From: Endozoicomonas sp. G2_2
Lineage (GTDB): Bacteria > Pseudomonadota > Gammaproteobacteria > Nevskiales > Salinisphaeraceae
DNA: 64,000 nt
Reading direction: 5' to 3'
Assembly: GCF_017744135.1 (NCBI RefSeq)
Contig: NZ_JAGHQU010000001.1
Span: 1 to 64,000 of the forward strand
The notes under the pieces were generated by a model. It did no database searches. It was not told where the DNA came from and worked only from the letters and a program-made list of their open reading frames with translations. Positions 17,346 to 26,045 of this stretch are shown here, in pieces; position 1 is the stretch's first letter, and the number at the start of each line of letters is the position of its first letter. The translations under genes were made by a program, and so were the position numbers.

Positions 17346-18131
17346 ATGGCAACCGACGAACTGCTGTTCGAGAAATCCGGCGCGAAGGCGTCTATCGTGT
17401 TCAACCGTCCGAGCGTGCACAACGCCATGAACTGGGCGATGTACGACCGTCTCGAAGCCGTCTGCGACGAGATCGACGCCGACGACGACATTCGCGTGGT
17501 CACGCTCTCGGGTGCCGGCGGCAAGGCATTCGTCGCCGGCACCGACATCGGTCAGTTCCGGGACTTCGAATCCGGCGACGATGCCGTGGCCTACGAGCAG
17601 CGTATCGACCGCGTGGTCAGCCGGCTCGAGCACCTCAAGCGCCCGACCATCGCCATGATTCAGGGCGTATGTGTCGGCGGCGGGGCGGCGATCGCGCTGG
17701 CCTGCGATTTTCGCTATGCCGACGACAACCTGAAGCTCGGTATTCCGATCGCGAAGACGCTCGGCAACTGTCTGTCCATGGCCAACTTCGCGCGCCTTGT
17801 CGATCTGCTGGGCACGCCCAAGGCCAAGGAAATGCTCATGCTCGCGCGGCTGTTCAAGGCCGAGGAGTGCAAGGCCGCGGGCGTGGTCAACGACATCTTC
17901 GCCGCCAACACGATCGAGGCCGAGGTCGATGCGATCGCGGATCGCCTGACGCAGATGGCGCCGCTGACCGTGGCTGCTACCAAGGCCGCGATCCAGCGTA
18001 TTCACGAGGCCCGGCGCATTGCGCCGGAAGACGGCGAGGACCTGATCCGCTCCTGCTACACCAGCGACGATTTCCACGGCGCGGTCGCCGCGTTCATGGA
18101 AAAGCGTCGGTACGCCTGGCAGGGCCGCTAG
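17346..18131 (+). CDS. Crotonase-family protein lacking both catalytic glutamates
   Basis: This 261-residue protein has the crotonase fold (oxyanion-hole segments KAFVAGTDIGQF and VCVGGGAAIALACDFRYAD). In enoyl-CoA hydratases two glutamates act in GGG-x-E and in the following P-E segment. Here the positions read GGGAAIA and GIPIAKT, so both are absent. It is therefore unlikely to be a normal hydratase. A decarboxylase, thioesterase or C-C lyase role is possible for this superfamily. It follows dctM by 16 bases with its own Shine-Dalgarno sequence and precedes a type III CoA-transferase, so an acyl-CoA formed by that enzyme is the likely substrate. Confidence 0.8.
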   Translation: MATDELLFEKSGAKASIVFNRPSVHNAMNWAMYDRLEAVCDEIDADDDIRVVTLSGAGGKAFVAGTDIGQFRDFESGDDAVAYEQRIDRVVSRLEHLKRPTIAMIQGVCVGGGAAIALACDFRYADDNLKLGIPIAKTLGNCLSMANFARLVDLLGTPKAKEMLMLARLFKAEECKAAGVVNDIFAANTIEAEVDAIADRLTQMAPLTVAATKAAIQRIHEARRIAPEDGEDLIRSCYTSDDFHGAVAAFMEKRRYAWQGR

Positions 18132-18154
18132 AACACATACGGGAGAACACGAAG

Positions 18155-19345
18155 ATGAGCTTACCGCTGGACGGGCTGCGCGTGCTCGACATGTCCCAGA
18201 TCATGGCCGGGCCCTACTGCACGATGGTGCTGGCCGACATGGGCGCGGAGGTGACCAAGATCGAAAAGATCAAGGGCGGCGACGACTCGCGCCAGATGGG
18301 CCCCTATATCGAGGACGAGTCGACCTGCTTCATGCAGATCAACCGGAACAAGCGCAGCGTTGCCCTCAACCTCAAGGACCCGGACGCGCGCGCGCTGTTC
18401 TACGACATGGCCCGTGAGGCCGACGTCATCATCGAGAACTTTCGCCCCGGCGTGACCCAGTCGCTTTCGGTCGACTACGACACCCTTAAAGAGATCAATC
18501 CCGGCATCATCTATTGCTCGATCTCGGGCTACGGCCAGACCGGCCCGTACCGCAACAAGGGCGGCTTCGACCTGGTCGCCCAGGGCGCGACCGGGCTGAT
18601 GTCGATGACCGGCGAGCCCGGCCGGCGCCCGCTCAAGACAGGGGTCGCCGTCTACGACATCGGCGCCGGCATCACCGCGGTCTATACGATTCTGGCCGCC
18701 TATATCCATCGCCAGAAAACCGGCGAAGGCCAGCATCTGGACGTGGCGATCGGCGAATGCGGCATGCCGTGGTTCACCTGGGAGGCGGCCGCCTATTTCG
18801 GCGAGGGCCGCGAGCCGCAGCCCACAGGTTGGCGCCATCGCGTGTCGGCACCGTACCAGGCACTGGCCACACGTGACGGCTATCTCATGCTCGGCTGCGC
18901 CAACCAGCGCACCTGGGAACGCTTCTGCAATGACGTGGTCGCCAAGCCGGAATGGATCGACGATCCGCGTTTTCGGACCAACAGCGATCGCGGCGCGAAC
19001 GTCGAAGAACTCGAAGCGCTCATCGAAGACGTGTTCGCCAGCGAGGATACCGAGACCTGGCGGGCGCGCTGCGACGAGGCCGGTGTGCCGGCCGGGCCGA
19101 TCAACACCTTCTCGCAGGCATTGTCGGACCCCCATTACGTCGAGCGCGGCATGGTGCAGGAATTCGAGCATCCGACCGCCGGCACGGTGAAGACGCTGGG
19201 CTTCGCCAGCAAGTTCTCGTCCACGCCGCAGCAGATTCGTCGGCCCAGCCCGCTGCTCGGCGAGCACACCGAGGAAGTGCTGGCCGATATGGGCATCGAT
19301 GCCGATCGCCTGGCCGCGCTGCGAGACAAGGGCGCGATCGCCTGA
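18155..19345 (+). CDS. CaiB/BaiF type III CoA-transferase
   Basis: This 396-residue enzyme of the formyl-CoA transferase family moves CoA between carboxylic acids. Recognisable segments are the opening DGLRVLDMSQIMAGPYCTM, the central GYGQTGPYRNKGGFDLVAQG with the conserved catalytic Asp (about residue 139), and the late AGVPAGPINT. It starts at ATG 18155 after GGGAG. It closes the plus-strand operon and meets the minus-strand DSD1-like gene. It probably activates the acid imported by the TRAP system. The acid itself is unknown. Confidence 0.88.
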   Translation: MSLPLDGLRVLDMSQIMAGPYCTMVLADMGAEVTKIEKIKGGDDSRQMGPYIEDESTCFMQINRNKRSVALNLKDPDARALFYDMAREADVIIENFRPGVTQSLSVDYDTLKEINPGIIYCSISGYGQTGPYRNKGGFDLVAQGATGLMSMTGEPGRRPLKTGVAVYDIGAGITAVYTILAAYIHRQKTGEGQHLDVAIGECGMPWFTWEAAAYFGEGREPQPTGWRHRVSAPYQALATRDGYLMLGCANQRTWERFCNDVVAKPEWIDDPRFRTNSDRGANVEELEALIEDVFASEDTETWRARCDEAGVPAGPINTFSQALSDPHYVERGMVQEFEHPTAGTVKTLGFASKFSSTPQQIRRPSPLLGEHTEEVLADMGIDADRLAALRDKGAIA

Positions 19346-19361
19346 TCGCAGCCCGGCAGCG

Positions 19362-20477
19362 CTAGCGGCTCATCCCGCGGGCGGAGACCGGCCAGAGCGC
19401 GATCACGCGATCGTCGCGACAGGCCACCAGCCAGTCGTGCAGGTTCACGGTCGGGTCGCAATGGCCGGGCACGAGCCGGAGCGTACCCCCGAGCGCGAGG
19501 TGGTCGTGCGGATCGTCGAGCTGGCCGTGCTCGTCCGAGGCGCCGGTGTAGCGGATGTCGTCGTAGTCGAAAACCACCGGCAGGCCGGAATCCACGCTGT
19601 GCGACTTCAAACCCGCGTCGCAGACCGCGTGGCCGGGCCGGGTCTTGCTGATCACCCGCGTCTGTAGAAACAGGCTGTGCTCGAACGGCAGGGCGCCGCC
19701 GTCCACGCCGCGCACGCGGGCATAGTCGGCGTCCATGAAGATATAGGAGCCGCACTGCAGTTCGTTATAGAGACCGCTCACGGCCTCGATATCGAAACTG
19801 CCCGTGCCCGCGCCGGCCACGATCTCGCAGTGCAAGCCGCGGGCGGCGAGCCGCTCCACCGTGTCGCGGGTGAGCGCGATCGCGTGGTCGATGGTGGCGC
19901 GGCGCGCGGCGTGATCGCGCAAATGCTGGGCCGGGCCGTGGTAGGCCTGCAGGCCGGCGAAACGCAGATGCGAGGTGTCGGCAATCCGGCGTGCGAGGGC
20001 GCAGGCGGGTTCACCCGGCGCGATACCGCAGCGCCCCGCGCCGACATCGATCTCGACCAGCACGTCGATACGCGCATCGACCGCTGCCGCCGCCGTATCG
20101 AGCGCGGCAACGCTGGATACATCGTCCACGCAGACCAGAACACGGGCCTGTTTCGCCAATGCGGCGAGCCGCGCGATCATGCGTGGTGCCACCACCTCGT
20201 TCGACACCAGCACGTCGCGCGCGCCGCCGGCGACCATGGCCTCGGCCTCGCTGACTGTCTGGCAGCACAGGCCGACCGCGCCGCGGGCGAGCTGGCGCGC
20301 GGCGATATCCGGGCTCTTGTGGCTTTTCGCATGCGGTCGCAGACGCAAATGGTGTTCATGCGCGAACGCGGCGAGGGTGGCGATATTGCGGTCGAGTGCG
20401 TCGAGGTCGATCAGAAGACACGGCGTGTCGACCTCGGTGACCGACATGCCGACTTCGGCAGGAACGTTGGCCGTCAT
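19362..20477 (-). CDS. DSD1-family PLP aldolase/dehydratase (D-threonine aldolase or BhcC-like)
   Basis: This 371-residue fold-type III PLP enzyme has the Lys motif RPHAKSHK (about residues 47-54) and the metal-binding motif GHCDPTVNLHDW near residues 345-356. Both are typical of D-serine dehydratase, D-threonine aldolase and beta-hydroxyaspartate aldolase (BhcC). These enzymes act on beta-hydroxy amino acids, and the aldolases release glycine plus an aldehyde or glyoxylate. A glyoxylate aminotransferase in the convergent operon favours glyoxylate/glycine chemistry, but BhcB and BhcD are not in the window. It is the last gene of the minus-strand operon. An alternative start is 20447. Confidence 0.75.
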   Translation of the reverse strand: MTANVPAEVGMSVTEVDTPCLLIDLDALDRNIATLAAFAHEHHLRLRPHAKSHKSPDIAARQLARGAVGLCCQTVSEAEAMVAGGARDVLVSNEVVAPRMIARLAALAKQARVLVCVDDVSSVAALDTAAAAVDARIDVLVEIDVGAGRCGIAPGEPACALARRIADTSHLRFAGLQAYHGPAQHLRDHAARRATIDHAIALTRDTVERLAARGLHCEIVAGAGTGSFDIEAVSGLYNELQCGSYIFMDADYARVRGVDGGALPFEHSLFLQTRVISKTRPGHAVCDAGLKSHSVDSGLPVVFDYDDIRYTGASDEHGQLDDPHDHLALGGTLRLVPGHCDPTVNLHDWLVACRDDRVIALWPVSARGMSR

Positions 20478-20486
20478 GAACCGGCG

Positions 20487-21155
20487 TCAGCTGGCCAGCT
20501 CGTCGCTGTCGGTATCGTCCACGGCGACACGGTCGAGCTTGTGCTTCAGATGGCCGCGCAGGATGCGGCCGAGCTGTTCGCTGTCGCGGTTTTCGAGTGC
20601 CGCGATCATCTGCTCGTGCTCGCCGACGACCTGTTCCCACAGCGCGGGCGACATTTCCTGGGAGAAGCGGAATCGGCGCACGCGTTCGTTGAGGTTGTTG
20701 TAGGTTTCCAGCAATACCTCGTTGCGGGCCGCTGCGACCAGCGTTTCGTGGATGCGCTGATTGACCTCGAAGTACGCCGCCAGATCGCCGTTCTCGTAAT
20801 GGGTGATCATCTGCTCGTGCAGATGACGCATGGTGTCGATCTCCTCGGAGCTGACGTGCTGACAGGCCAGTTCGCCGGACAACCCCTCGAGCGCGCTCAT
20901 GACGTCGAGGGTGTCCTTGAGCATGCGCCGCGTGAGCTTGACCACGCGCGCGCCGCGATTGGGCAGCAGCTCGACGAAGCCTTCCGAGGCGAGCACCTTC
21001 AGCGCCTCGCGCAGCGGCGTGCGCGATACCCCGAACTGCTCGCAGAGCTGTTTTTCCGGCACGCGCGTGCCGGGTTTGAGACGGCCGTCCTTGATCATCG
21101 TGCGGATGCGCTGGGCGGCTTCGCCGTAGAGAGAACCCTGTCTGATCTTTTCCAT
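20487..21155 (-). CDS. GntR-family (FCD) transcriptional regulator
   Basis: This 222-residue regulator has an N-terminal winged helix (IRTMIKDGRLKPGTRVPEKQL, EQFGVSRTPLREALKVLASEG, NRGARVVKL). The C-terminal all-helical FCD ligand domain contains the metal-binding His residues (HLHEQMI, NQRIHETL, GEHEQMIAAL). Such proteins sense small carboxylates. It lies between the FAD/Fe-S dehydrogenase and the DSD1-like gene in the same operon. It probably binds the TGCATTCAT boxes before this operon (24273-24290) and before the convergent operon (12777-12875). Confidence 0.9.
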   Translation of the reverse strand: MEKIRQGSLYGEAAQRIRTMIKDGRLKPGTRVPEKQLCEQFGVSRTPLREALKVLASEGFVELLPNRGARVVKLTRRMLKDTLDVMSALEGLSGELACQHVSSEEIDTMRHLHEQMITHYENGDLAAYFEVNQRIHETLVAAARNEVLLETYNNLNERVRRFRFSQEMSPALWEQVVGEHEQMIAALENRDSEQLGRILRGHLKHKLDRVAVDDTDSDELAS

Positions 21156-21242
21156 GCCCTGGTTGCCGTTGGCGGCACCGGCATGGTCGGCCGGCGCCGG
21201 GTTTTCTTGTCGATTTTCGAATGTGACGGTAGCAGAGTCCCG

Positions 21243-24236
21243 CTATATCGCCGCACGCCGCTTGAGCTGGCGCGCCAGCAGCACCGCGACATGCTCGGCC
21301 TCGCGGGCGGCGCCGTCGCGGATCTGGTGCCGGCAGCTGGTGCCGTCCGCCACGATATGCACGTTGTCGTCGGCGTTGCGCACGGCCGGCAGCACGCCGA
21401 GCTCGCCGATCGCCATTGACGTATCGTAGTTTTCGGCCTGATAGCCGAACGCGCCGGCCATGCCGCAGCAGGTCGAGGCGATGGTCTCGACCTCGGCATC
21501 CGGAATCCGGCGCAGCAGCCGCTCGATATCGGATACGGCGTTGAAGGCCTTCTGGTGGCAGTGGCCGTGCAGCAGCACGCGTTCGCCGTTGAGGCCGTCC
21601 AGTTCCAGCTGGGCGCGTTCGGCCGCGCATTCGCGTTCCAGAAACTCTTCGAACAGCAGGGCGTTGTCGGCCAGCCGGTCGGCGTCCGGGCCGGGCAGCA
21701 GCGAACGGAACTCGTCGCGCATAGTCAGCAGGCAGGACGGTTCCAGGCCGACGACCGGCACGCCGCGGCGCACATGCGGCATGACGGCGGCCATCGTGCG
21801 CTGTGCTTCCGCGCGCGCATTGTCGGTATCGCCGGACGCCAGGTAGGTGCGGCCACAGCATAGCGGTCGCCCACCGTTTTCGGGCTGGGCCATATGCACC
21901 TGGTAGCCGGCGGCCACGAGTACGTCGACGGCCGCGCGCAGATTGTCGGCCTCCTGCCAGCGGTTGAAGGTGTCGGCGAAGAGCACGACCTCGCCGGCTT
22001 TGGCTTCGCCGATCGATGCCGTGTCACGAAAGGGCCGGGCATGCCAGACCGGCAGCGGCCGCCGGGCGGATAGGCCGATGATCTTTTCGCTGAGTTTGGC
22101 CAGCCCCGGAATCCGATCGCGCAGGTTGAGCATCCAGCCCATCCAGGCGATCTTCGGCGCATAGCGTGGCAGATGGGCAATCACCCGGTCGCGCAGGCTG
22201 CGCCCATGGCGTTCGTGGTAATGGTGGAGGAATTCCACCTTCATCTTGGCCATGTCCACGCCGGTGGGGCATTCGCGCTTGCAGCCCTTGCAGCTCACGC
22301 ATTTCGATAGCGTGTCGTACATCTCGTGCGAGGTCAGCGCATCCTCGCCGAGCTGGCCGGACAGCGCCAGGCGCAGCGAGTTGGCCCGCCCGCGGGTCAC
22401 GTCGCGCTCGTTCTTGGTCGCGCGATAGGACGGGCACATCACCGCGGCGTCGAACTTGCGACAGGCACCGTTGTTGTTGCACATCTCCACCGCCGAGGCG
22501 AAGCTGCCGTGCGCCGACCAGTCGAGCGCAGTCTTGATCGGAATCGTCTTGTATTGCGGGTTGAAGCGCATGAGCCGCGTGTCGTCCATGCGCGGCGCGT
22601 TCACGATCTTGTTCGGGTTGAACAGGCCGTTCGGGTCGAAGGTCTGCTTGATCTCTTCGAACGTGCTGACCAGGCGTCGGCCGTACATCGCCTCGTGGAA
22701 TTCGGAACGGGAGATGCCGTCGCCGTGCTCGCCCGAATGCGAGCCCTTGTATTCGCGCACCAGCGCAAAGGCTTCCTCGGCGATCGCCCGCATCTTCGGC
22801 GCGCCGGCCGGGTCTTTCAGGTTGATGATCGGGCGCACGTGTAGACAGCCCTCGGAGGCATGGGCATACCAGGTGCCTTCGGTGCCGTGCTTGTGAAAGA
22901 CCTCGGTGAGGCGCTCGGTATAGTCGGGCAGATCGGGCAGGGGCACCGCGCAGTCCTCGATGAAGGAGACCGGCTTACCGTCGCCCTTCATCGACATCAT
23001 GATATTCAGCCCGGCCTTGCGCACGCCCCAGATTTCGCTCTGTTCGGCGGGCGTGAGCGCTTCGACCACGCCGTCCGGATAGCCGAGATCGCCCATCAGT
23101 TCGACCAGCTTGGCCAGATGCGCGCGCTGTTCGTCGAAGTTCTCGCCGGCGAATTCCACCAGCAGCACGGCCTGCGGCTCGCCGCGGATATAGCGCTCCA
23201 TGACCGGGCGGAAGATATCGATCTCGCGGCTCAGGCCGATGAGTGTGGCATCGACCAGCTCCACCGCGGCCGGCTTCAGGCCCACGATCGGCTCGGCGGC
23301 CTCCATTGCCTTGCGAAAGGTCGGGAAATGGCACACGCCCAGCACCTTGTGCTTCACCATGGGCTGCAGGTCGATCTCGATCTGCTGGAAGAAGCCCAGC
23401 GTGCCTTCCGAGCCCACCAGCAGGCGGGCGAGATTGGGCGGGCGATCCGGCTTGTTCGGCGCCAGCTCGTTGAGGTTGTAGCCGCCCACGCGGCGATTCA
23501 CGTCCGGGAAGAAGCGCGCCAGCTCGTCGGCCTCGCGGGCGTAGAGCGCGCTCATCTTCTCGGCCAGCGCGCGATAGGCCGGCGTGGCTTTCGCCATGGC
23601 CTCGGAGTCGTCGATGCGGCCGAAATGATGGGCGCTGCCGTCGGCCAGCACCGCGTCCACCGCACGCGTGTTGTGGACCATGTTGCCGTAGCGCAGGCTG
23701 CGCGTGCCGCAGCTGTTGTTGCCGGCCATGCCGCCGAGCGTGGCCCGCGCGCTGGTGGACACATCCACCGGGTACATCAGCCCGTGCGGCGCGAGTTTCT
23801 TGTTCAGCGCATCCAGCGTGATGCCCGGCTCGACTACCGCGATACGGTTTTCGACATCGAGCGAGACCAGCGAATCCAGATACTTGCTGGTATCCAGCAC
23901 CAGCGCTTCGTTGACCGTCTGGCCGTTCTGCGAGGTGCCACCGCCGCGCGGCAGCACCGGCACGCCCTCGCCGCGGGCGATTTCCAGCGCGCCGACGATA
24001 TCGGCCTGGGTGCGGGGCACGACCACGCCATGGGGGCGCATCTGGTAGATCGAGGCATCGGTGCTGTAGCGCCCGCGCGAGAATTCGTCGAACAGCACCT
24101 CGGCCTGCAGTTCGTTGCGCAGGCGCCGTTCGAGCGGCGACTGGTTGTCTGAACCGGGCGGGGATCTGCGAGCCGGTTTACGGCGGGGGGCTTCGGTACT
24201 TGCGGCGTCGCGCCGCGCCAGCGTGGGGTCGGCCAT
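21243..24236 (-). CDS. YdiJ-like FAD and Fe-S D-2-hydroxyacid dehydrogenase
   Basis: This 997-residue fusion enzyme oxidises D-2-hydroxyacids and passes electrons to the respiratory chain. Residues about 65-270 form the FAD-binding PCMH domain (LPRGGGTSQNGQTV, GGMAGNNSCGTRSL). Residues about 280-560 are the FAD-oxidase C domain, with SGEHGDGISRSEF. A ferredoxin-like segment follows (CVSCKGCKRECPTG, about 660-675). The C-terminal third has two CCG-type cysteine motifs (PLCCGRTYL, CCGMAGAFGY). Characterised relatives use D-lactate, glycolate or D-2-hydroxyglutarate. The glyoxylate-linked neighbours make glycolate-type or C4 hydroxyacids plausible. It is first in its operon. Confidence 0.85.
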   Translation of the reverse strand: MADPTLARRDAASTEAPRRKPARRSPPGSDNQSPLERRLRNELQAEVLFDEFSRGRYSTDASIYQMRPHGVVVPRTQADIVGALEIARGEGVPVLPRGGGTSQNGQTVNEALVLDTSKYLDSLVSLDVENRIAVVEPGITLDALNKKLAPHGLMYPVDVSTSARATLGGMAGNNSCGTRSLRYGNMVHNTRAVDAVLADGSAHHFGRIDDSEAMAKATPAYRALAEKMSALYAREADELARFFPDVNRRVGGYNLNELAPNKPDRPPNLARLLVGSEGTLGFFQQIEIDLQPMVKHKVLGVCHFPTFRKAMEAAEPIVGLKPAAVELVDATLIGLSREIDIFRPVMERYIRGEPQAVLLVEFAGENFDEQRAHLAKLVELMGDLGYPDGVVEALTPAEQSEIWGVRKAGLNIMMSMKGDGKPVSFIEDCAVPLPDLPDYTERLTEVFHKHGTEGTWYAHASEGCLHVRPIINLKDPAGAPKMRAIAEEAFALVREYKGSHSGEHGDGISRSEFHEAMYGRRLVSTFEEIKQTFDPNGLFNPNKIVNAPRMDDTRLMRFNPQYKTIPIKTALDWSAHGSFASAVEMCNNNGACRKFDAAVMCPSYRATKNERDVTRGRANSLRLALSGQLGEDALTSHEMYDTLSKCVSCKGCKRECPTGVDMAKMKVEFLHHYHERHGRSLRDRVIAHLPRYAPKIAWMGWMLNLRDRIPGLAKLSEKIIGLSARRPLPVWHARPFRDTASIGEAKAGEVVLFADTFNRWQEADNLRAAVDVLVAAGYQVHMAQPENGGRPLCCGRTYLASGDTDNARAEAQRTMAAVMPHVRRGVPVVGLEPSCLLTMRDEFRSLLPGPDADRLADNALLFEEFLERECAAERAQLELDGLNGERVLLHGHCHQKAFNAVSDIERLLRRIPDAEVETIASTCCGMAGAFGYQAENYDTSMAIGELGVLPAVRNADDNVHIVADGTSCRHQIRDGAAREAEHVAVLLARQLKRRAAI

Positions 24237-24272
24237 TGTCTGCTCTCGTTCTTGTTGCGCTCCTCTATTTTG

Positions 24273-24290
24273 AATTATGCATTCATAATT
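24273..24290. promoter_or_regulatory. Palindromic operator upstream of the dehydrogenase-gntR operon
   Basis: AATTATG-CATT-CATAATT is a perfect dyad with 7-bp arms, 37 bp before the dehydrogenase ATG in otherwise GC-rich DNA. It contains TGCATTCAT, which also occurs twice in the promoter region at 12777-12875. FCD-type GntR proteins bind short AT-rich dyads of this size, so autoregulation by the operon's own GntR is likely. Beyond it (24301-24441) I see no gene. Confidence 0.6.
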
Positions 24291-24441
24291 ACGCCGGACT
24301 CAATGCGATCTAAGACGTAGACGCATCGTGGCCCTGGGTCGGGAATTCAGGCGCGCTTGGGCCGCCCGTCGGGCAGGCCGCGCGCTCTCATCGCCGGGCG
24401 GGCCGTAGCGCGAAGACCGCTGTGGCCGTGGCGGGCGCCGG

Positions 24442-25248
24442 CTACTCCTTGGGCAGCGCGAAGCGCATCACGCGGTCGATGATCCACGGCGGTAGCCCGC
24501 CCGGGGCGAGCCGGCTCATGCGCATGAGCATGCGATAAGAGAGGCCGGGCACCACCTGAGACTGCTTGCCCAGGCCCTTGAGGCCGGCTTTCACGACGTC
24601 CTGCGCGCTCATGATCGTGGCGCGCATGGGTGCCGGCCAGTTGCTCGGGTCGACATTGGCGTGGTCGAAGAACTCGCTCTGGGTCAGGCCCGGGCATAGC
24701 GAAACGACGTCCACGCCGTCGCGGCCCAGTTCCTCGTGCAGGCCTTCGCCGAGGTAGCGGTTCCAGGCCTTGGTGGCGCTGTAGTTGGAGAACATCGGCG
24801 TGGGCACGATCCCGGCGATCGAGGCGAGCATGATGATGCCGCCGCGCCGGTCGTCACGCATGCGCGCGCCGAAATGATGCGCCAGAATCAGCGGCGCCCG
24901 GCAGTTGAGTGCGAGCATCTGCAGCTCGCTGTCGAGATCGTGATCGAGAAATTCGCCGGTCTGGCCCGATCCGGCATTGTTGACCAGCAGCCCGATATGG
25001 CGCGTGCCGAGCGCTTCGGTGATGGTGTCGAGGAAATCGTCGGCGCAGAGGTCGGCCGCGATCGAAAGCGTTCGAATCCCGAACTGCGCTTCCAGCTCGG
25101 CGCCGAGTGCCTCCAGGCGTTCGCGCCGGCGCGCGACCAGGGCCACGTTCACGCCCCGGGCCGCGATCTGGCGGGCGAATTCCGCACCGATGCCGGCGGA
25201 GGCGCCGGTGATCAGGGCCCAGGGGCCGTACTTGTCGACGAAGGCCAT
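24442..25248 (-). CDS. DltE/YqjQ-like short-chain dehydrogenase
   Basis: This 268-residue classical SDR has the cofactor motif TGASAGIG (about residues 15-22), NNAG, catalytic Ser in MLASIAG and the YSATK pair (about 154-158). It has the C-terminal extension seen in the DltE/YqjQ group, with a moderately hydrophobic end (SYRMLMRMSRLAPGGLPPW). The substrate is unknown. A lipid or sterol-like ketone is common for the group. It stands upstream of the convergent catabolic locus and downstream of tspO on the same strand, but with a 48-bp gap. Confidence 0.83.
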   Translation of the reverse strand: MAFVDKYGPWALITGASAGIGAEFARQIAARGVNVALVARRRERLEALGAELEAQFGIRTLSIAADLCADDFLDTITEALGTRHIGLLVNNAGSGQTGEFLDHDLDSELQMLALNCRAPLILAHHFGARMRDDRRGGIIMLASIAGIVPTPMFSNYSATKAWNRYLGEGLHEELGRDGVDVVSLCPGLTQSEFFDHANVDPSNWPAPMRATIMSAQDVVKAGLKGLGKQSQVVPGLSYRMLMRMSRLAPGGLPPWIIDRVMRFALPKE

Positions 25249-25296
25249 GTCAGGCTCCTTGCGCGAAGGTCAAACGGTCGAGTGTTGAGGCGCTGG

Positions 25297-25770
25297 CTAG
25301 ACGCTGCCCCAGTTCAGAAACAGCAGCCCGGCATTGAGATACACCGCGTAACTCACCCACGCCAGATAGGGCACCAGCAACAGCCCGGCGAAGCGATCCG
25401 CGCGCCAGAAGTCGTGCAGCGTGGCCGCCAGCAGCAGCCACAGCGCGACGATCACCAGCAGCGCCCAGGCCAGCGCGTGAGCGCCGAACGCCACCGGCAT
25501 CCACAGCGCATTCAAGACGAGCTGGGCCGCGAACAGCCCCAGCGCACGGCCCACGCCCGCGGCACGCCAGACGCGCCAGGCGGCTACGGCCATGCCGATA
25601 TAGAGCAGTGTCCAGGCGATGGGGAAGGCGATATCCGGCGGGGTGCCGGCCGGCTGCGAGAGTTGTTCGTACCAGGCCCCCGGCGGGAATACGGCGCCGG
25701 TGAGCGAGACGAGCGCGACCGCGATGCCGCATACCAGCGCGGCCCGGGTGGCATGAAAGCCGTCACGCAT
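25297..25770 (-). CDS. tspO: TspO/MBR-family membrane protein
   Basis: This 157-residue protein has five predicted helices and the TspO signature residues: WYEQLSQPAGTPP near helix 1, AWTLLYIGMAVAAW, FAAQLVLNALW and the C-terminal PYLAWVSYAVYLN. TspO proteins bind tetrapyrroles and sterols and influence haem or pigment metabolism. Here the gene shares an operon with a small membrane protein (8-bp overlap) and a sirohydrochlorin-chelatase-like gene, which agrees with a tetrapyrrole connection. Confidence 0.92.
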   Translation of the reverse strand: MRDGFHATRAALVCGIAVALVSLTGAVFPPGAWYEQLSQPAGTPPDIAFPIAWTLLYIGMAVAAWRVWRAAGVGRALGLFAAQLVLNALWMPVAFGAHALAWALLVIVALWLLLAATLHDFWRADRFAGLLLVPYLAWVSYAVYLNAGLLFLNWGSV

Positions 25771-26041
25771 GGAAGACGCCCCGGCGTGCCGGCACCCACC
25801 AGGTGAAGCCGAAGATCAGCGTGGCGATGATCGTGGTGCCCCAGCCCACACGGCGCCCCTGCACGGCGATGAAGGCGAGCGGAAACTCGAGCATGTGGAT
25901 CATCACCACGATCGCCCAGAGCTTGGCCACCGGGTCGGCGAAGCCGGCGGTGACATAGAAATAAAGCCCGAAGCCGTGCAGCACGAGCAGCACGGCGTTG
26001 AGCGCAAGCCAGAAGCGGCGATTGTCGGCAAGCGAGTTCAT
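25763..26041 (-). CDS. Small membrane protein coupled to tspO
   Basis: This 92-residue protein has three hydrophobic stretches (FWLALNAVLLVLHGFGLYFY, AIVVMIHMLEFPLAFIAV, TTIIATLIFGFTWWVP). Its last codons overlap tspO, so the two are co-translated, and it is four bases downstream of the chelatase gene. I do not recognise a named family. The tight coupling suggests a role together with TspO. Confidence 0.75.
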   Translation of the reverse strand: MNSLADNRRFWLALNAVLLVLHGFGLYFYVTAGFADPVAKLWAIVVMIHMLEFPLAFIAVQGRRVGWGTTIIATLIFGFTWWVPARRGVFHA

Positions 26042-26045
26042 GGCT

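Noticed and set aside
15887-17548. A 553-codon minus-strand frame across dctM
   Set aside because: Its His/Asp/Arg/Gln-rich translation is the typical antisense product of a membrane-protein gene in high-GC DNA.
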